Assembly (NCBI RefSeq): GCF_022712275.1
Contig: NZ_JALAGU010000019.1
Coordinates: 1 to 32,705 of the forward strand
Length of the DNA: 32,705 nt
Direction: 5' to 3'
From: Corynebacterium sp.
Lineage (GTDB): Bacteria; Actinomycetota; Actinomycetes; Mycobacteriales; Mycobacteriaceae
Each line of letters starts with the position of its first letter. The stretch's first letter is position 1. Below, piece by piece: positions 23,462 to 31,046 of the stretch. Position numbers and translations under genes: made by a program. Under the pieces are notes generated by a model. It had not been told where the DNA came from and ran no database searches. It saw only the letters and a list, made by a program, of their open reading frames with translations.

Positions 23462-24342
23462 TTCACGGTCACCTCGTAGACGGTGTCCCAGAGTTTGCCC
23501 GTGATGAGGAAGTGGTCGGTGGTACCGGGCACCTTCGCGATGCCGTTGAGCACGTCGGCCCCGTCCTTCTCCCGGGCGGGGAGGTCCAGGTCCGAGGTAT
23601 CGAGGATGCCGTTGACCTCACCGGTCGCCGGGTTGATCCGCAGGATGCGGTCGTCGTACCAGACGTTCGCCCACAAGTCACCGTCGGAGCAGTCCAGTTC
23701 ATTGAGCTGGTCGACCGGCTCACCGTCGAGGGTGACCGACACTTCGCCGGTCACCGCGAACGTCGACGGGTCGCGGAAGGTCAGCCGGTCCGAGCCGTCG
23801 GACATGACGAGCCGCTCACCGTTGGAGCACAGTCCCCAACCTTCACCGTCGTAGGACGCCTCGTCGGTCTGCTCCAGCGTGGCGGCGTCCCGCTTCACGG
23901 CCACCCCGTGTTTCCAGGTCAGCTGCCAGATGTCGTCACCATGGCGGGTGGACCCCTCGCCGAAGTACTGCGGATCGAGGTCGACGGACACGGTCGCGGC
24001 GTCACGGGAGGCGTCGGTCAACGGGGTCCGGTAGATACGGGACTGCCCCTCCTTGCCGGTGGAGACCAGCAGATCGCCCTCCGGCATGACCTCGAGCCCC
24101 TGGGTGAAGGACGTCGGATCCGAGGGGTACTCCGCGACAACCTCCGCGCTGAGGGACGCCGCGTCCCCTGTGCCGCCTGTGCCGCCTGCGCCTCCCGTGC
24201 CACCTCCGTCGTTCCCGCCGCCACCGTCGGAACCGCAGCCGGCGAGCACGAGCGCGGGAACACTCAGCAGCACGGGCAGGAGCCGCGCGCCGTGCCGTAA
24301 AGAGGGGCGTGAACTCGACGGGTACAGGGCCATGGGGACCAT
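23458..24342 (-). CDS. Glutaminyl-peptide cyclotransferase-like lipoprotein
   Basis: The 294-residue protein starts with a lipoprotein signal peptide and a good lipobox (ALVLAGC, Cys near residue 33). A glycine-rich spacer follows, and then a beta-propeller-like domain of the bacterial glutaminyl cyclase type (FTQGLEVMPEGDLLVSTGKEGQS, LTWKHGVAV, YDGEGWGLCSNGERL, LNELDCSDGDLWANVWYDD, LNGIAKVPGTTDHFLITGKLW). This family turns N-terminal Gln into pyroglutamate on exported peptides. Activity here is inferred from those motifs only. ATG at 24342 is 6 bases from a -10, and ATG at 24333 is an in-frame alternative. It is the first gene of the operon with the MFS and DUF2771-like genes. The pyroglutamate link to the pxp cluster 9 kb away is only suggestive. 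Confidence 0.85.
   Translation of the reverse strand: MVPMALYPSSSRPSLRHGARLLPVLLSVPALVLAGCGSDGGGGNDGGGTGGAGGTGGTGDAASLSAEVVAEYPSDPTSFTQGLEVMPEGDLLVSTGKEGQSRIYRTPLTDASRDAATVSVDLDPQYFGEGSTRHGDDIWQLTWKHGVAVKRDAATLEQTDEASYDGEGWGLCSNGERLVMSDGSDRLTFRDPSTFAVTGEVSVTLDGEPVDQLNELDCSDGDLWANVWYDDRILRINPATGEVNGILDTSDLDLPAREKDGADVLNGIAKVPGTTDHFLITGKLWDTVYEVTVK
24167..24202. repeat. Degenerate 9-bp repeat in a lipoprotein Gly-rich spacer
   Basis: Two perfect units of CCTGTGCCG are followed by two diverged units with the same period. They encode the GGTGGAGGTGGTG-like spacer between the lipid anchor and the propeller. Confidence 0.6.
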
Positions 24343-24360
24343 GCTGCCATAATGGGTGCC
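24343..24360. promoter_or_regulatory. Second shared bidirectional -10
   Basis: The 18-base gap contains CATAATG. On the plus strand CATAAT (24348-24353) is 7 bases before the GTG at 24361. On the minus strand CATTAT (24354-24349) is 6 bases before the ATG at 24342. Both genes would be leaderless, and neither has a Shine-Dalgarno sequence. Confidence 0.55.
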
Positions 24361-25116
24361 GTGAGTAGTCGAGGACATAAGGGACGGCCGTCGCACGACC
24401 GGAAGCGACGGGGAGGCGGAGTCCTGTTGTCGGCGCAGGGGATCAGCACCGCCCGGGAGGCCGTTCTCGATGTCGCCGGTCCCGACGGTGTCGGCGAACA
24501 CCTCGGGGGCTCCTCGACCAGCCCGGAGACCGCCGTCCACCGGTTCGCCTGCAGAGAGCGCGGCTACCGGGGCTGGGAGTGGATCGCCGTCGTCGCCTGT
24601 CCACCGGGTGCGGACTACGTCACCGTCAACGAGGTCGCCCTCCACGCCGGTGACCGGGCACTGTCCGCCCCCGCCTGGGTGCCCTACGAGGACCGGGTGC
24701 GTCCCGGTGACCTGCAGCCCGGGGACCAGCTGCCGCTGAAGGCGGACGACCCGCGGGTCGTCGACGAGGACGATCTCGCCGACGACGACGGGGTGCGCCG
24801 CAACCCCGGAACCATGCGCACACTCTCGCACGCCGGGTGGGACGCCGCGGTCCGCCGCTGGACCACCGGTGACACCGGCCCGGACACCGAGTTCGCGCGC
24901 CGGGCCGAACGGACCTGCGCGAGCTGTGCATTCTGGCTGCCGCTGCAGCGTCGGCGACGGACCGAGGTCGGTGTGTGTGCCAATGAGTTCTCCGCCGACG
25001 GCCGGGTCGTGGCTGCCGACTACGGCTGCGGTGCCCACTCGGACACGCCCCGGGACGGCGGCGAAGGGGCGGCGTCCCACAGTGCCTGGGATGACGGCGG
25101 GCCCGAACGCTACTGA
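24361..25116 (+). CDS. DUF3027-like protein with a cysteine cluster
   Basis: The 251-residue protein has a basic N-terminus (RGHKGRPSHDRKRRGG) and a conserved core, HRFACRERGYRGWEWIAVVA, then YVTVNEVALHAGDRALSAPA and WVPYEDRVRPGDLQPGDQLP. Four late cysteines (CASCAFWLPL, GVCANEFS, YGCGAHS) look like a metal-binding site. The core matches what I recall of DUF3027, an actinobacterial family of unknown function found near csp and MFS genes. GTG at 24361 is preferred to the in-frame ATG at 24352, which overlaps the predicted -10. A 114-base gap separates it from the purine permease. Confidence 0.8.
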   Translation: MSSRGHKGRPSHDRKRRGGGVLLSAQGISTAREAVLDVAGPDGVGEHLGGSSTSPETAVHRFACRERGYRGWEWIAVVACPPGADYVTVNEVALHAGDRALSAPAWVPYEDRVRPGDLQPGDQLPLKADDPRVVDEDDLADDDGVRRNPGTMRTLSHAGWDAAVRRWTTGDTGPDTEFARRAERTCASCAFWLPLQRRRRTEVGVCANEFSADGRVVAADYGCGAHSDTPRDGGEGAASHSAWDDGGPERY

Positions 25117-25189
25117 CGCATTTCTGAGGCGCCGGTGAGCGCGAAACCCGCGTCCGCTTGCGACCGGTGCGGCCAGGGGAGAAACTGAG

Positions 25190-25201
25190 ACGTCTTGACG
25201 T
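25190..25201. promoter_or_regulatory. Inverted repeat upstream of the purine permease
   Basis: ACGTC-TT-GACGT is a perfect 5+5 inverted repeat 30 bases before the permease ATG and contains a -35-like TTGACG (25195-25200). No convincing -10 follows, and there is no clear ribosome binding site before 25231. It may be an operator for a purine-responsive or other regulator. Confidence 0.35.
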
Positions 25202-25230
25202 TTTCCTGAGCCTGAAAGCTGGTTTCCCCC

Positions 25231-26691
25231 ATGGCAACAACGACTGATCCCGACGGATCGACGGAGGTGAAGGAGGGGTCGTTCCTCGACCGCTTCTTCC
25301 ACATCACCGAACGCGGGTCCACCATCGGTACCGAGGTCCGCGGTGGTGTGGTCACTTTCTTCGCGATGGCCTACATCATTCTGCTGAACCCGCTGATCAT
25401 CGGCACCGTCGCCGACCATACGGGGGCCGAGCTGGGGGTCTCCGCCGTCGCCGCGGTCACGGCCTTCGCCGCCGGCGTGATGACCATCGCCTTCGGTGTG
25501 TTCGCCAGATACCCCTTCGGCATCGCCGCTGGTCTGGGCATCAACACCCTGGTCGCGGTCACCTTCGTCTCCACCGAGGGGCTGACCTGGCCGGAGGCCA
25601 TGGGTCTGGTCGTCATCGACGGCATCATCATCGTGATCCTCGCCGTCTCCGGCTTCCGTGAGGCCGTATTCAACGCCATCCCGGCGTCCCTGAAGTCGGC
25701 GATCACCGTCGGTATCGGCCTGTTCATCGCCTTCGTCGGTGTCGTCGACTCCGGCTTCGTCACCCGCAACACCGACGACATGAACACCACTGTCCCGGTG
25801 AGCTTCGGCATCGGCGGATCCATCACCACCTGGTCCGGCGTGGTCTTCGTCGTCGGCCTGGTCACGTGTGGCATCCTCGCCGCCCGCAAGGTCCGCGGCG
25901 GCCTGTTCATCGGCATCGTCACCACCACCATCTTCGCTGTCATCGTCCAGGCCATCGCCGGCGACGACAATCCGGAATCCACCGGCTGGCACATGGCCAC
26001 CCCGGATGTCCCGGACTCCTTCGGCGGTATGCCGGACCTCGGCCTGCTCGGCGAGTTCGATCTCTTCGGTGCCTTCACCCGCATCGGCTTCCTCTCCGCC
26101 TGCCTCCTCATCTTCACCCTGGTGCTGTCCAACTTCTTCGACGCGATGGGCACCATGACCGGCCTCGGTAAGCAGGCAGGTCTGGTGAACGAGAAGGGCG
26201 TCCTGCCGAACATGCGCACCGCCCTGATCGTCGAGGGTGCCGGTGCCGTCGTCGGTGGCGGCGCCTCGGCGTCCTCCAACACGGTCTTCGTCGACTCCGC
26301 CGCCGGTATCGGCGACGGTGCCCGCACCGGCCTGGCGAACGTCGTCACCGGTGTGATCTTCCTCGCCGCGATGTTCCTCACCCCGCTCTACGAGGTCGTG
26401 CCGATCGAGGCCGCTGCCCCGGTGCTCGTCATCGTCGGTGCGATGATGATGGCCCAGATCAAGGACATCGACTTCGGTGACCTGGCGGTCGGTCTGCCGG
26501 CCTTCCTCACCATCGTCATGATGCCGTTCAGCTACTCCATCGCCAACGGCATCGGCATCGGCTTCGTCGCCTACGTCGTCCTCCAGCTGGGTACCGGCAA
26601 CTGGCGGAGGATCCACCCGCTGATGTACCTGGTGGCGATCCTCTTCGCCGTCTACTTCGGCATCGACCCGATCAAGGACGCGATCGGCTGA
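25231..26691 (+). CDS. AzgA/PbuG-type purine (hypoxanthine/guanine) permease
   Basis: The 486-residue membrane protein is a NCS2-type, AzgA-like nucleobase permease. An N-terminal signature (SFLDRFFHITERGSTIGTEV) precedes about 12-14 helices. Other marks are MAYIILLNPLIIG, RYPFGIAAGLGINTLVA, SNFFDAMGTMTGLGKQAGLV and the signature VGGGASASSNTVFVDSAAGI. Family members import hypoxanthine, guanine or adenine with protons, and the exact base cannot be read off. No upstream purine riboswitch is recognisable. The start is the first ATG. Leaderless or weak initiation is possible because no ribosome binding site is visible. Confidence 0.93.
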   Translation: MATTTDPDGSTEVKEGSFLDRFFHITERGSTIGTEVRGGVVTFFAMAYIILLNPLIIGTVADHTGAELGVSAVAAVTAFAAGVMTIAFGVFARYPFGIAAGLGINTLVAVTFVSTEGLTWPEAMGLVVIDGIIIVILAVSGFREAVFNAIPASLKSAITVGIGLFIAFVGVVDSGFVTRNTDDMNTTVPVSFGIGGSITTWSGVVFVVGLVTCGILAARKVRGGLFIGIVTTTIFAVIVQAIAGDDNPESTGWHMATPDVPDSFGGMPDLGLLGEFDLFGAFTRIGFLSACLLIFTLVLSNFFDAMGTMTGLGKQAGLVNEKGVLPNMRTALIVEGAGAVVGGGASASSNTVFVDSAAGIGDGARTGLANVVTGVIFLAAMFLTPLYEVVPIEAAAPVLVIVGAMMMAQIKDIDFGDLAVGLPAFLTIVMMPFSYSIANGIGIGFVAYVVLQLGTGNWRRIHPLMYLVAILFAVYFGIDPIKDAIG

Positions 26692-26707
26692 GCGCCTGTC
26701 GCATGAG

Positions 26708-26719
26708 TACGCTGAACGG
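26708..26719 (+). promoter_or_regulatory. Predicted -10 of the TrmH-family gene
   Basis: TACGCT (26708-26713) fits TANNNT and is 6 bases before the GTG at 26720, implying a leaderless message even though the permease gene ends 28 bases before this start. Confidence 0.45.
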
Positions 26720-27565
26720 GTGACCAACCCGATCAGCATCACTGACCCCGCCGACCCCCGACTCGACGACATCCGGGACCTGAACTCCTCGGACCGGCGT
26801 CCTGACCTGCCGGGAGGGCGGGGTCTCGTCATCGCCGAGGGAAACCTGGTGGTTCCCCGGCTCGCGGCGTCCCGCTTCCCGGTGCGCTGTGTGGTGGGCT
26901 TCGCCCGGCGCCTCGACGAGCTCGAGGACGCCGCATCCGCCGATCCTGCGGTCGCCGCCGGGTTGGCGGGGGTGCAGCGCTACGAGGTGTCCCGCGAGGT
27001 GCTGGCCGAGGTCGCCGGATTCGACATGCACCGTGGCCTCGTCGCCGCCGCCGACCGGGTCGAGGAACCGACGGTCGGTGAAGTGCTCGACGGGCTGGAC
27101 GGATCCAACCGCGTCATCGGCGTCCTCGAAGGAGTGGGGGACCACGAGAACATCGGTGCGCTGTTCCGCAACGCCGCCGGGCTGGGGGTCGGCGCTGTCC
27201 TGCTGGGGGCCGGCTGCGCTGATCCGCTGTACCGCCGTGTGGTGCGGGTGTCGATGGGCCATGTGCTGCGGGTGCCGTTCGCCCATGTGCCCGGCAAACC
27301 GACGACGTGGCAGCGCGGCCTCGCCGACCTGCAGGAGCGCGGTTACCGCGTGGTGGCGATGACGCCGAACACCGACAACACCCTGGCGGACGCCGTGCGC
27401 GGTGCCGACAAGGTCGCCGTGATGGTGGGGGCGGAGGGACCGGGTCTCACCGAGCATGCGATGCGGGCCTCGGACGTGCGGGCGAAGATACCCATGTCGC
27501 CGGGTACTGATTCACTCAATGTCGCCACCTCGGCTGCGGTCGGGTTCTACGCGGCCCAGTTCTAG
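26720..27565 (+). CDS. SpoU/TrmH family RNA 2'-O-methyltransferase
   Basis: The 281-residue protein shows all three SpoU motifs of a knotted SPOUT enzyme: NIGALFRNAAGLG (about 144), VMVGAEGPGL (about 236) and IPMSPGTDSLNVATSAAV (about 258-275, Asn267). An N-terminal substrate-binding region precedes them. It transfers methyl from SAM to a ribose 2'-OH in rRNA or tRNA. The target is unknown. It corresponds by position to mycobacterial Rv0881. The GTG at 26720 is chosen from the -10 spacing. It is convergent with the DUF6928-like gene across a long hairpin. Confidence 0.92.
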   Translation: MTNPISITDPADPRLDDIRDLNSSDRRPDLPGGRGLVIAEGNLVVPRLAASRFPVRCVVGFARRLDELEDAASADPAVAAGLAGVQRYEVSREVLAEVAGFDMHRGLVAAADRVEEPTVGEVLDGLDGSNRVIGVLEGVGDHENIGALFRNAAGLGVGAVLLGAGCADPLYRRVVRVSMGHVLRVPFAHVPGKPTTWQRGLADLQERGYRVVAMTPNTDNTLADAVRGADKVAVMVGAEGPGLTEHAMRASDVRAKIPMSPGTDSLNVATSAAVGFYAAQF

Positions 27566-27596
27566 GTGTACTTCCCGGCTCTGGCACGGAGTGACA

Positions 27597-27657
27597 CCAT
27601 GTCGGGTGCTCCAGGTTGGTCTGACCCTCTCAGACCAATCTGGAGCGCCCGACATGG
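27597..27657 (+). terminator. 28-bp hairpin after the TrmH-family gene
   Basis: Bases 27597-27624 pair with 27630-27657 over 28 base pairs around the loop CCCTC. The only two imperfections are T.G (27607/27647) and G.T (27615/27639) wobbles, which pair in plus-strand RNA but would be A-C mismatches in the other transcript. There is no T tract. It probably stops or processes the TrmH transcript and shields the converging gene. Confidence 0.7.
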
Positions 27658-27661
27658 ACCA

Positions 27662-28588
27662 TCAGCGCCCGGTGTTTCGTGCCCGGCGGCGGACCTCGTC
27701 GCCGATCCGGTGCGTGCCGGTGCGGATCCACTCCACTCCGGTGCGCAGGCCACGGCCGACGGACACCGCCGCACCCTTCACCAGTTCAGCGGTGGAGCGG
27801 GCCTCGTCCTGATTCTCCGGCTTGTCGGCGTAGTCGTCGTATCCGGTGTCGGTGACCGCACCGTCCATCGGGACGGCGTCCGGCATGGCGGTGACGACGA
27901 TGCGCCGCGGGGCAGAGGGAGTGTCGGAGTGACCCGCGCGGGTCTCCGGGCGGCCGTCGACGGCGAAGGCCGCGACCGGGATGTCGATCTCGTCGGAGAC
28001 CCGGAACCCCAGCCAGTGGGCGATGGCCGCGGCAGCCATCTCCGAGGGGCGGAAAGGTAGCTCGATGCCGCGGGCCTCGGGAGCTTCGGACTCGCCGGCC
28101 CAGAATGCGGCTTCGTCGGGCAGCGGGACTCCGGTGTCCTCGATGATGCGTTCCCGCGTGGCATAGAAGCAGCGGGTCATCCGGCCACCGACCCAGTGGG
28201 CGAAGCCGCCGAGGCCGTCGCGGTTGGTCGGGGTGTGCACCGTGACCAGCAGGTCGGCAGTGGGGATCATCGAGACCAGGGTATTGAAGGGCTCGGTGAG
28301 CGTGGTGAGTCCGGACAGGGACCAGGCGTCCGGTACCTCGGGCAGCACGGTCTGGATCACGGTGAGGCCGCGGTAGCCGCCGATGTAGAATTCGCCCTCG
28401 CCGGGCGGGGCGGAGCGGTTCATGTCGAAGTCGCCGATATGGGTCAGCGGCCATGCCGGGTTGAGCTGGGCCAGGAGCTTGCGGGCGTAACCGCGGTCGG
28501 CCTTCGGCTCGGCGACGAGGACACCACGCGGGTCGGCCGCCGTGATGAACCAGAGAGTCACCACCTGCTGGTGGTCGTGGTCGGTCAT
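27662..28588 (-). CDS. DUF6928-like protein, sepH neighbour
   Basis: This 308-residue soluble protein has no signal peptide or membrane helix. It begins with VVTLWFITAADPRGVLVAEP and contains GDFDMNRSAPPGEGEFYIGG, GGFAHWVGGRMTRCF and LPFRPSEMAAAAIAHWLGF. This pattern fits what I recall of the actinobacterial DUF6928 family. The C-terminal ~80 residues are charged and look disordered (VTDTGYDDYADKPENQDEAR, RHRIGDEV-type basic end). It starts 6 bases after the sepH stop, so the two are co-transcribed and a link to cell division or envelope work is possible (inference). Function unknown. Confidence 0.78.
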   Translation of the reverse strand: MTDHDHQQVVTLWFITAADPRGVLVAEPKADRGYARKLLAQLNPAWPLTHIGDFDMNRSAPPGEGEFYIGGYRGLTVIQTVLPEVPDAWSLSGLTTLTEPFNTLVSMIPTADLLVTVHTPTNRDGLGGFAHWVGGRMTRCFYATRERIIEDTGVPLPDEAAFWAGESEAPEARGIELPFRPSEMAAAAIAHWLGFRVSDEIDIPVAAFAVDGRPETRAGHSDTPSAPRRIVVTAMPDAVPMDGAVTDTGYDDYADKPENQDEARSTAELVKGAAVSVGRGLRTGVEWIRTGTHRIGDEVRRRARNTGR

Positions 28589-28594
28589 CGCCGG

Positions 28595-29626
28595 CTACTT
28601 CTTCTTCTTACGCGGTGAGGTCCGGACACCGAGGAGGACATCCTCCCAGTGCGGTGTGCTGGTGCTGCGCTTGCGCTTCGCCGGGTGGGACCGCTGGTCC
28701 GGGGTCGGGTCGCCGAAGAGGTCGACGGTGGGGGCGATGGAGGACTGCTCGTCGGTCTCGTCCCGGTCGCTGCCGTCGTCGGCCGGTTCATCGACCGGGG
28801 CATCCTCGTCGAGACCCGGCTCCTCTTCCCCGGTGGAGGGGGCGGAGACAGTACGGACCGGTCGGTTGAAGCGCGGGTCGACGAGGTCGTTGGCCACTGA
28901 GTTCGCTGGTTCGACGGTCGACGGGCCGGTGCCCGGGGGAGGAGCCGGGACCCACCGGAACTCGGCGACGAACTGGGTTGCACCGTGCCGGTTGCCGCGG
29001 GTCCACGTCACCGTGATGATCCAGTCGTCGGAGGAATCCATCGCGGCGTCCCAGGTGGAGGCGCGGACGTCCTCCTGTCGGGCGGCGAAAGCGGTGGCGA
29101 GCGACTCCCAGAGAGTGTGCTCGGCAGGGCCGTCGGACAGTACCGGATAGGCCTGACGGGCCAGCTCGGCGATGCGGTGACGCTCCATCTGGATCGGGTG
29201 GGCGTAGGGCAGCAGCCGGGATTCGGAGGCCCCGGTCTCCTCCATGAGCTGTGCGACGGTTGCACCGTGGCGCAGTCGCTTCTGGATCTCACGGGGACGC
29301 AGCTTCACCTTCGGCTTCGGTTCCTCGGCAGGACGCTCGACAGAGGTGACCGACAGGGTCGGGGTCGGGCTGGCGTCTCCGGTGGAGGTGGCGGGTTCTG
29401 CGGCGGTCCCGGTGCCGTCCGGGATGTCTGAGGCGGCAGGGGTGACTGCGGCGGCCGGGGCGTCCTCACCTGCCCCGTTCTCCTCGGCCGCGAGCTCGCG
29501 GGCGACGGTGACGTGGTCGCGCAGAGCCTCGGTGACCGGGATCCAGTAGAGCCGGTCACTCTCGGTATCGCGCAGGACAAGGGAGGCGGCGTCACTGTCG
29601 TCGGGGACGAACTCCAGTTCCTGCAT
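28595..29626 (-). CDS. sepH: SepH, FtsZ-regulating cell division protein
   Basis: The 343-residue protein starts with the DUF3071 domain (LEFVPDDSDAASLVLRDTES, RLYWIPVTEALRDHV). It continues with a helix-turn-helix-like segment (KLRPREIQKRLRHGATVAQL, METGxSESRLLPYAHPI-type) and RIAELARQAYPVLSDG. A long acidic, Pro-rich linker follows, and the C-terminal tail TSTPHWEDVLLGVRTSPRKKKK is the short motif typical of SepH. SepH binds FtsZ and stimulates filament assembly in actinobacteria (Streptomyces and Rv0883c, from memory). GGAGG five bases before the ATG supports the start. Downstream is the DUF6928-like gene. Confidence 0.92.
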   Translation of the reverse strand: MQELEFVPDDSDAASLVLRDTESDRLYWIPVTEALRDHVTVARELAAEENGAGEDAPAAAVTPAASDIPDGTGTAAEPATSTGDASPTPTLSVTSVERPAEEPKPKVKLRPREIQKRLRHGATVAQLMEETGASESRLLPYAHPIQMERHRIAELARQAYPVLSDGPAEHTLWESLATAFAARQEDVRASTWDAAMDSSDDWIITVTWTRGNRHGATQFVAEFRWVPAPPPGTGPSTVEPANSVANDLVDPRFNRPVRTVSAPSTGEEEPGLDEDAPVDEPADDGSDRDETDEQSSIAPTVDLFGDPTPDQRSHPAKRKRSTSTPHWEDVLLGVRTSPRKKKK

Positions 29627-29788
29627 CAGTGCCTCCGTGTCTTACGCTGTCCTGCGCTGTCCGGTGTCGGCCCGTGGCCGTGCGGTGGGTACTCGTGACG
29701 ACTGTAGCGCACACCTGCGTCGATGTGGGGGAGGACAGCGCCTGCACCCCGGGGACGCCTGCTGAGTCTCCTGCCGGGACGACGAAAG

Positions 29789-29856
29789 TCCGCATCACGC
29801 AGTCAGAGGTCGTCGGGGAGCGTACTCCACCAACCTCAGTCTGCGTGATGCGGACA
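29789..29856 (-). terminator. Probable serC terminator hairpin
   Basis: Bases 29789-29803 pair perfectly with 29842-29856 (15 bp), with an inner GAGGT/ACCTC stem (29807-29811/29834-29838) and a large apical loop. On the minus strand the stem is followed by TTTCGTC, a weak U tract. It lies between the serC stop and the sepH start. The rest of 29627-29788 shows nothing but the sepH leader. Confidence 0.6.
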
Positions 29857-29879
29857 GGGCCCGGGAGGTCCGGGCGCGC

Positions 29880-29936
29880 CCGCGTCTCTACCTGGACGCG
29901 ACGCCCGCGTCTCTACCTGGACGCGACGCCCGCGTC
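29880..29936. repeat. 25-bp tandem duplication of the serC 3' end
   Basis: A 25-base period runs for 2.3 copies. Bases 29880-29901 equal 29905-29926, and 29902-29911 equal 29927-29936. The copied unit contains the last codons and the stop codon of serC, so an extra stop-bearing copy lies just downstream of the real end. Confidence 0.85.
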
Positions 29937-31046
29937 GAGGATGTAGTCGATCGCCTTGGTCAGGGTGCGGATGTCCTCCGGCTCGATGGCCGGGAACATA
30001 CCGATGCGCAGCTGGTTACGACCCAGCTTGCGGTAGGGCTCGGTGTCCAGGACGCCGTTGGCGCGCAGGGTCTTGGCGATGACGTCGGCGTCCACCGCGT
30101 CATCGAAGTCGATGGTACCGACGACGAGGGAACGGGAGTCCGCGTCCGCGACGAACGGGGTGGTCTCGGAGCGGCCCTCGGCCCAGTTGTAGAGGATGGA
30201 GGAGGACTCGGTGGTGCGCTCGACCATGCCCTCCAGGCCACCGTTCTCGTTCATCCACTTGACCTGGCTGTCCATCATCAGCAGGGTGGCGACGGCCGGG
30301 GTGTTGTAGGTCTGGTTCTTGCGGGAATTGTCGACCGCGGTCTTCAGGTCCAGGAAGGCCGGGATGTAGCGGTCGGACGCGGCGATCTCCTCAACGCGCT
30401 CCAGGGCGGCGGGGGAGAAGGCGGCGAACCACAGGCCACCGTCGGAAGCGAAGCACTTCTGCGGGGAGAAGTAGTAGACATCGGTTTCGGCGATGTCGAC
30501 GGGAAGTCCGCCGGCGCCGGAGGTGGCGTCCACCGCGACGAGGGCGTCGGTGGCCGGGCGCTTGACGCTGACCATCGCGCCGGTGGAGGTCTCGTTGTGG
30601 GCCCAGCCGACGAGGTCGGCGTCCGTGCCGTCGAGCTCTGAGGTGGCGGGGGCGGTGCCCGGCTCGAAGGCGTGGATCTCGGGCTCGGCGAGCCACGGGG
30701 CCTTCTTGGAGACGGTGGCGAACTTGCCGGAGAACTCACCGTAGGTGAGGTGTGCGGACTTCTCACGGATCAGACCGAAAGACGCGGAGTCCCAGAACGC
30801 GGTCGCACCACCGAGGGAGGTGATGATCTCGTAACCCTCCGGGAGGTTGAACAGGTCGGCCAGGCCGGAGCGCACCGAACCGACGACATCCTTGACAGCC
30901 GGCTGACGGTGGGAGGTGCCGATGACGTCGGTGCCACCGGCGACGATCGCGTCGATCTGGGCCGGGCGGACCTTGGAGGGGCCGCAGCCGAAACGGCCGT
31001 CAGAGGGAAGAAGGTTCTCGGGGAGGGTCAGGAACTGATCGCTCAT
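29913..31046 (-). CDS. serC: Phosphoserine aminotransferase SerC
   Basis: The 377-residue class V aminotransferase has the actinobacterial SerC form, with start PENLLPSDGRFGCGPSKVRP, substrate loop GTSHRQPAVKDVVGSVR, PLP lysine K197 (YYFSPQKCFASDGG), and the C-terminal GRNQLRIGMFPAIEPEDI. It transaminates 3-phosphohydroxypyruvate to phosphoserine in serine synthesis, using glutamate. It diverges from gltA across 347 bases, as in C. glutamicum. No good ribosome binding site is seen before the ATG. A -10-like TAGGCT lies at 31121-31116. Confidence 0.95.
   Translation of the reverse strand: MSDQFLTLPENLLPSDGRFGCGPSKVRPAQIDAIVAGGTDVIGTSHRQPAVKDVVGSVRSGLADLFNLPEGYEIITSLGGATAFWDSASFGLIREKSAHLTYGEFSGKFATVSKKAPWLAEPEIHAFEPGTAPATSELDGTDADLVGWAHNETSTGAMVSVKRPATDALVAVDATSGAGGLPVDIAETDVYYFSPQKCFASDGGLWFAAFSPAALERVEEIAASDRYIPAFLDLKTAVDNSRKNQTYNTPAVATLLMMDSQVKWMNENGGLEGMVERTTESSSILYNWAEGRSETTPFVADADSRSLVVGTIDFDDAVDADVIAKTLRANGVLDTEPYRKLGRNQLRIGMFPAIEPEDIRTLTKAIDYILDAGVASR

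Noticed and set aside
25117..25230. Purine or other riboswitch before the purine permease
   Set aside because: No recognisable conserved aptamer core. Only a short inverted repeat is visible.
24343..26832. Long minus-strand frame running into the cyclotransferase gene from the permease region
   Set aside because: It mirrors DUF3027-like and permease coding sequence. The lipoprotein signal peptide starts at 24342.
27566..27661. Insertion sequence or MITE end
   Set aside because: The 28-bp arms lie too close together, with no target duplication or transposase. The wobble pattern favours an RNA hairpin.
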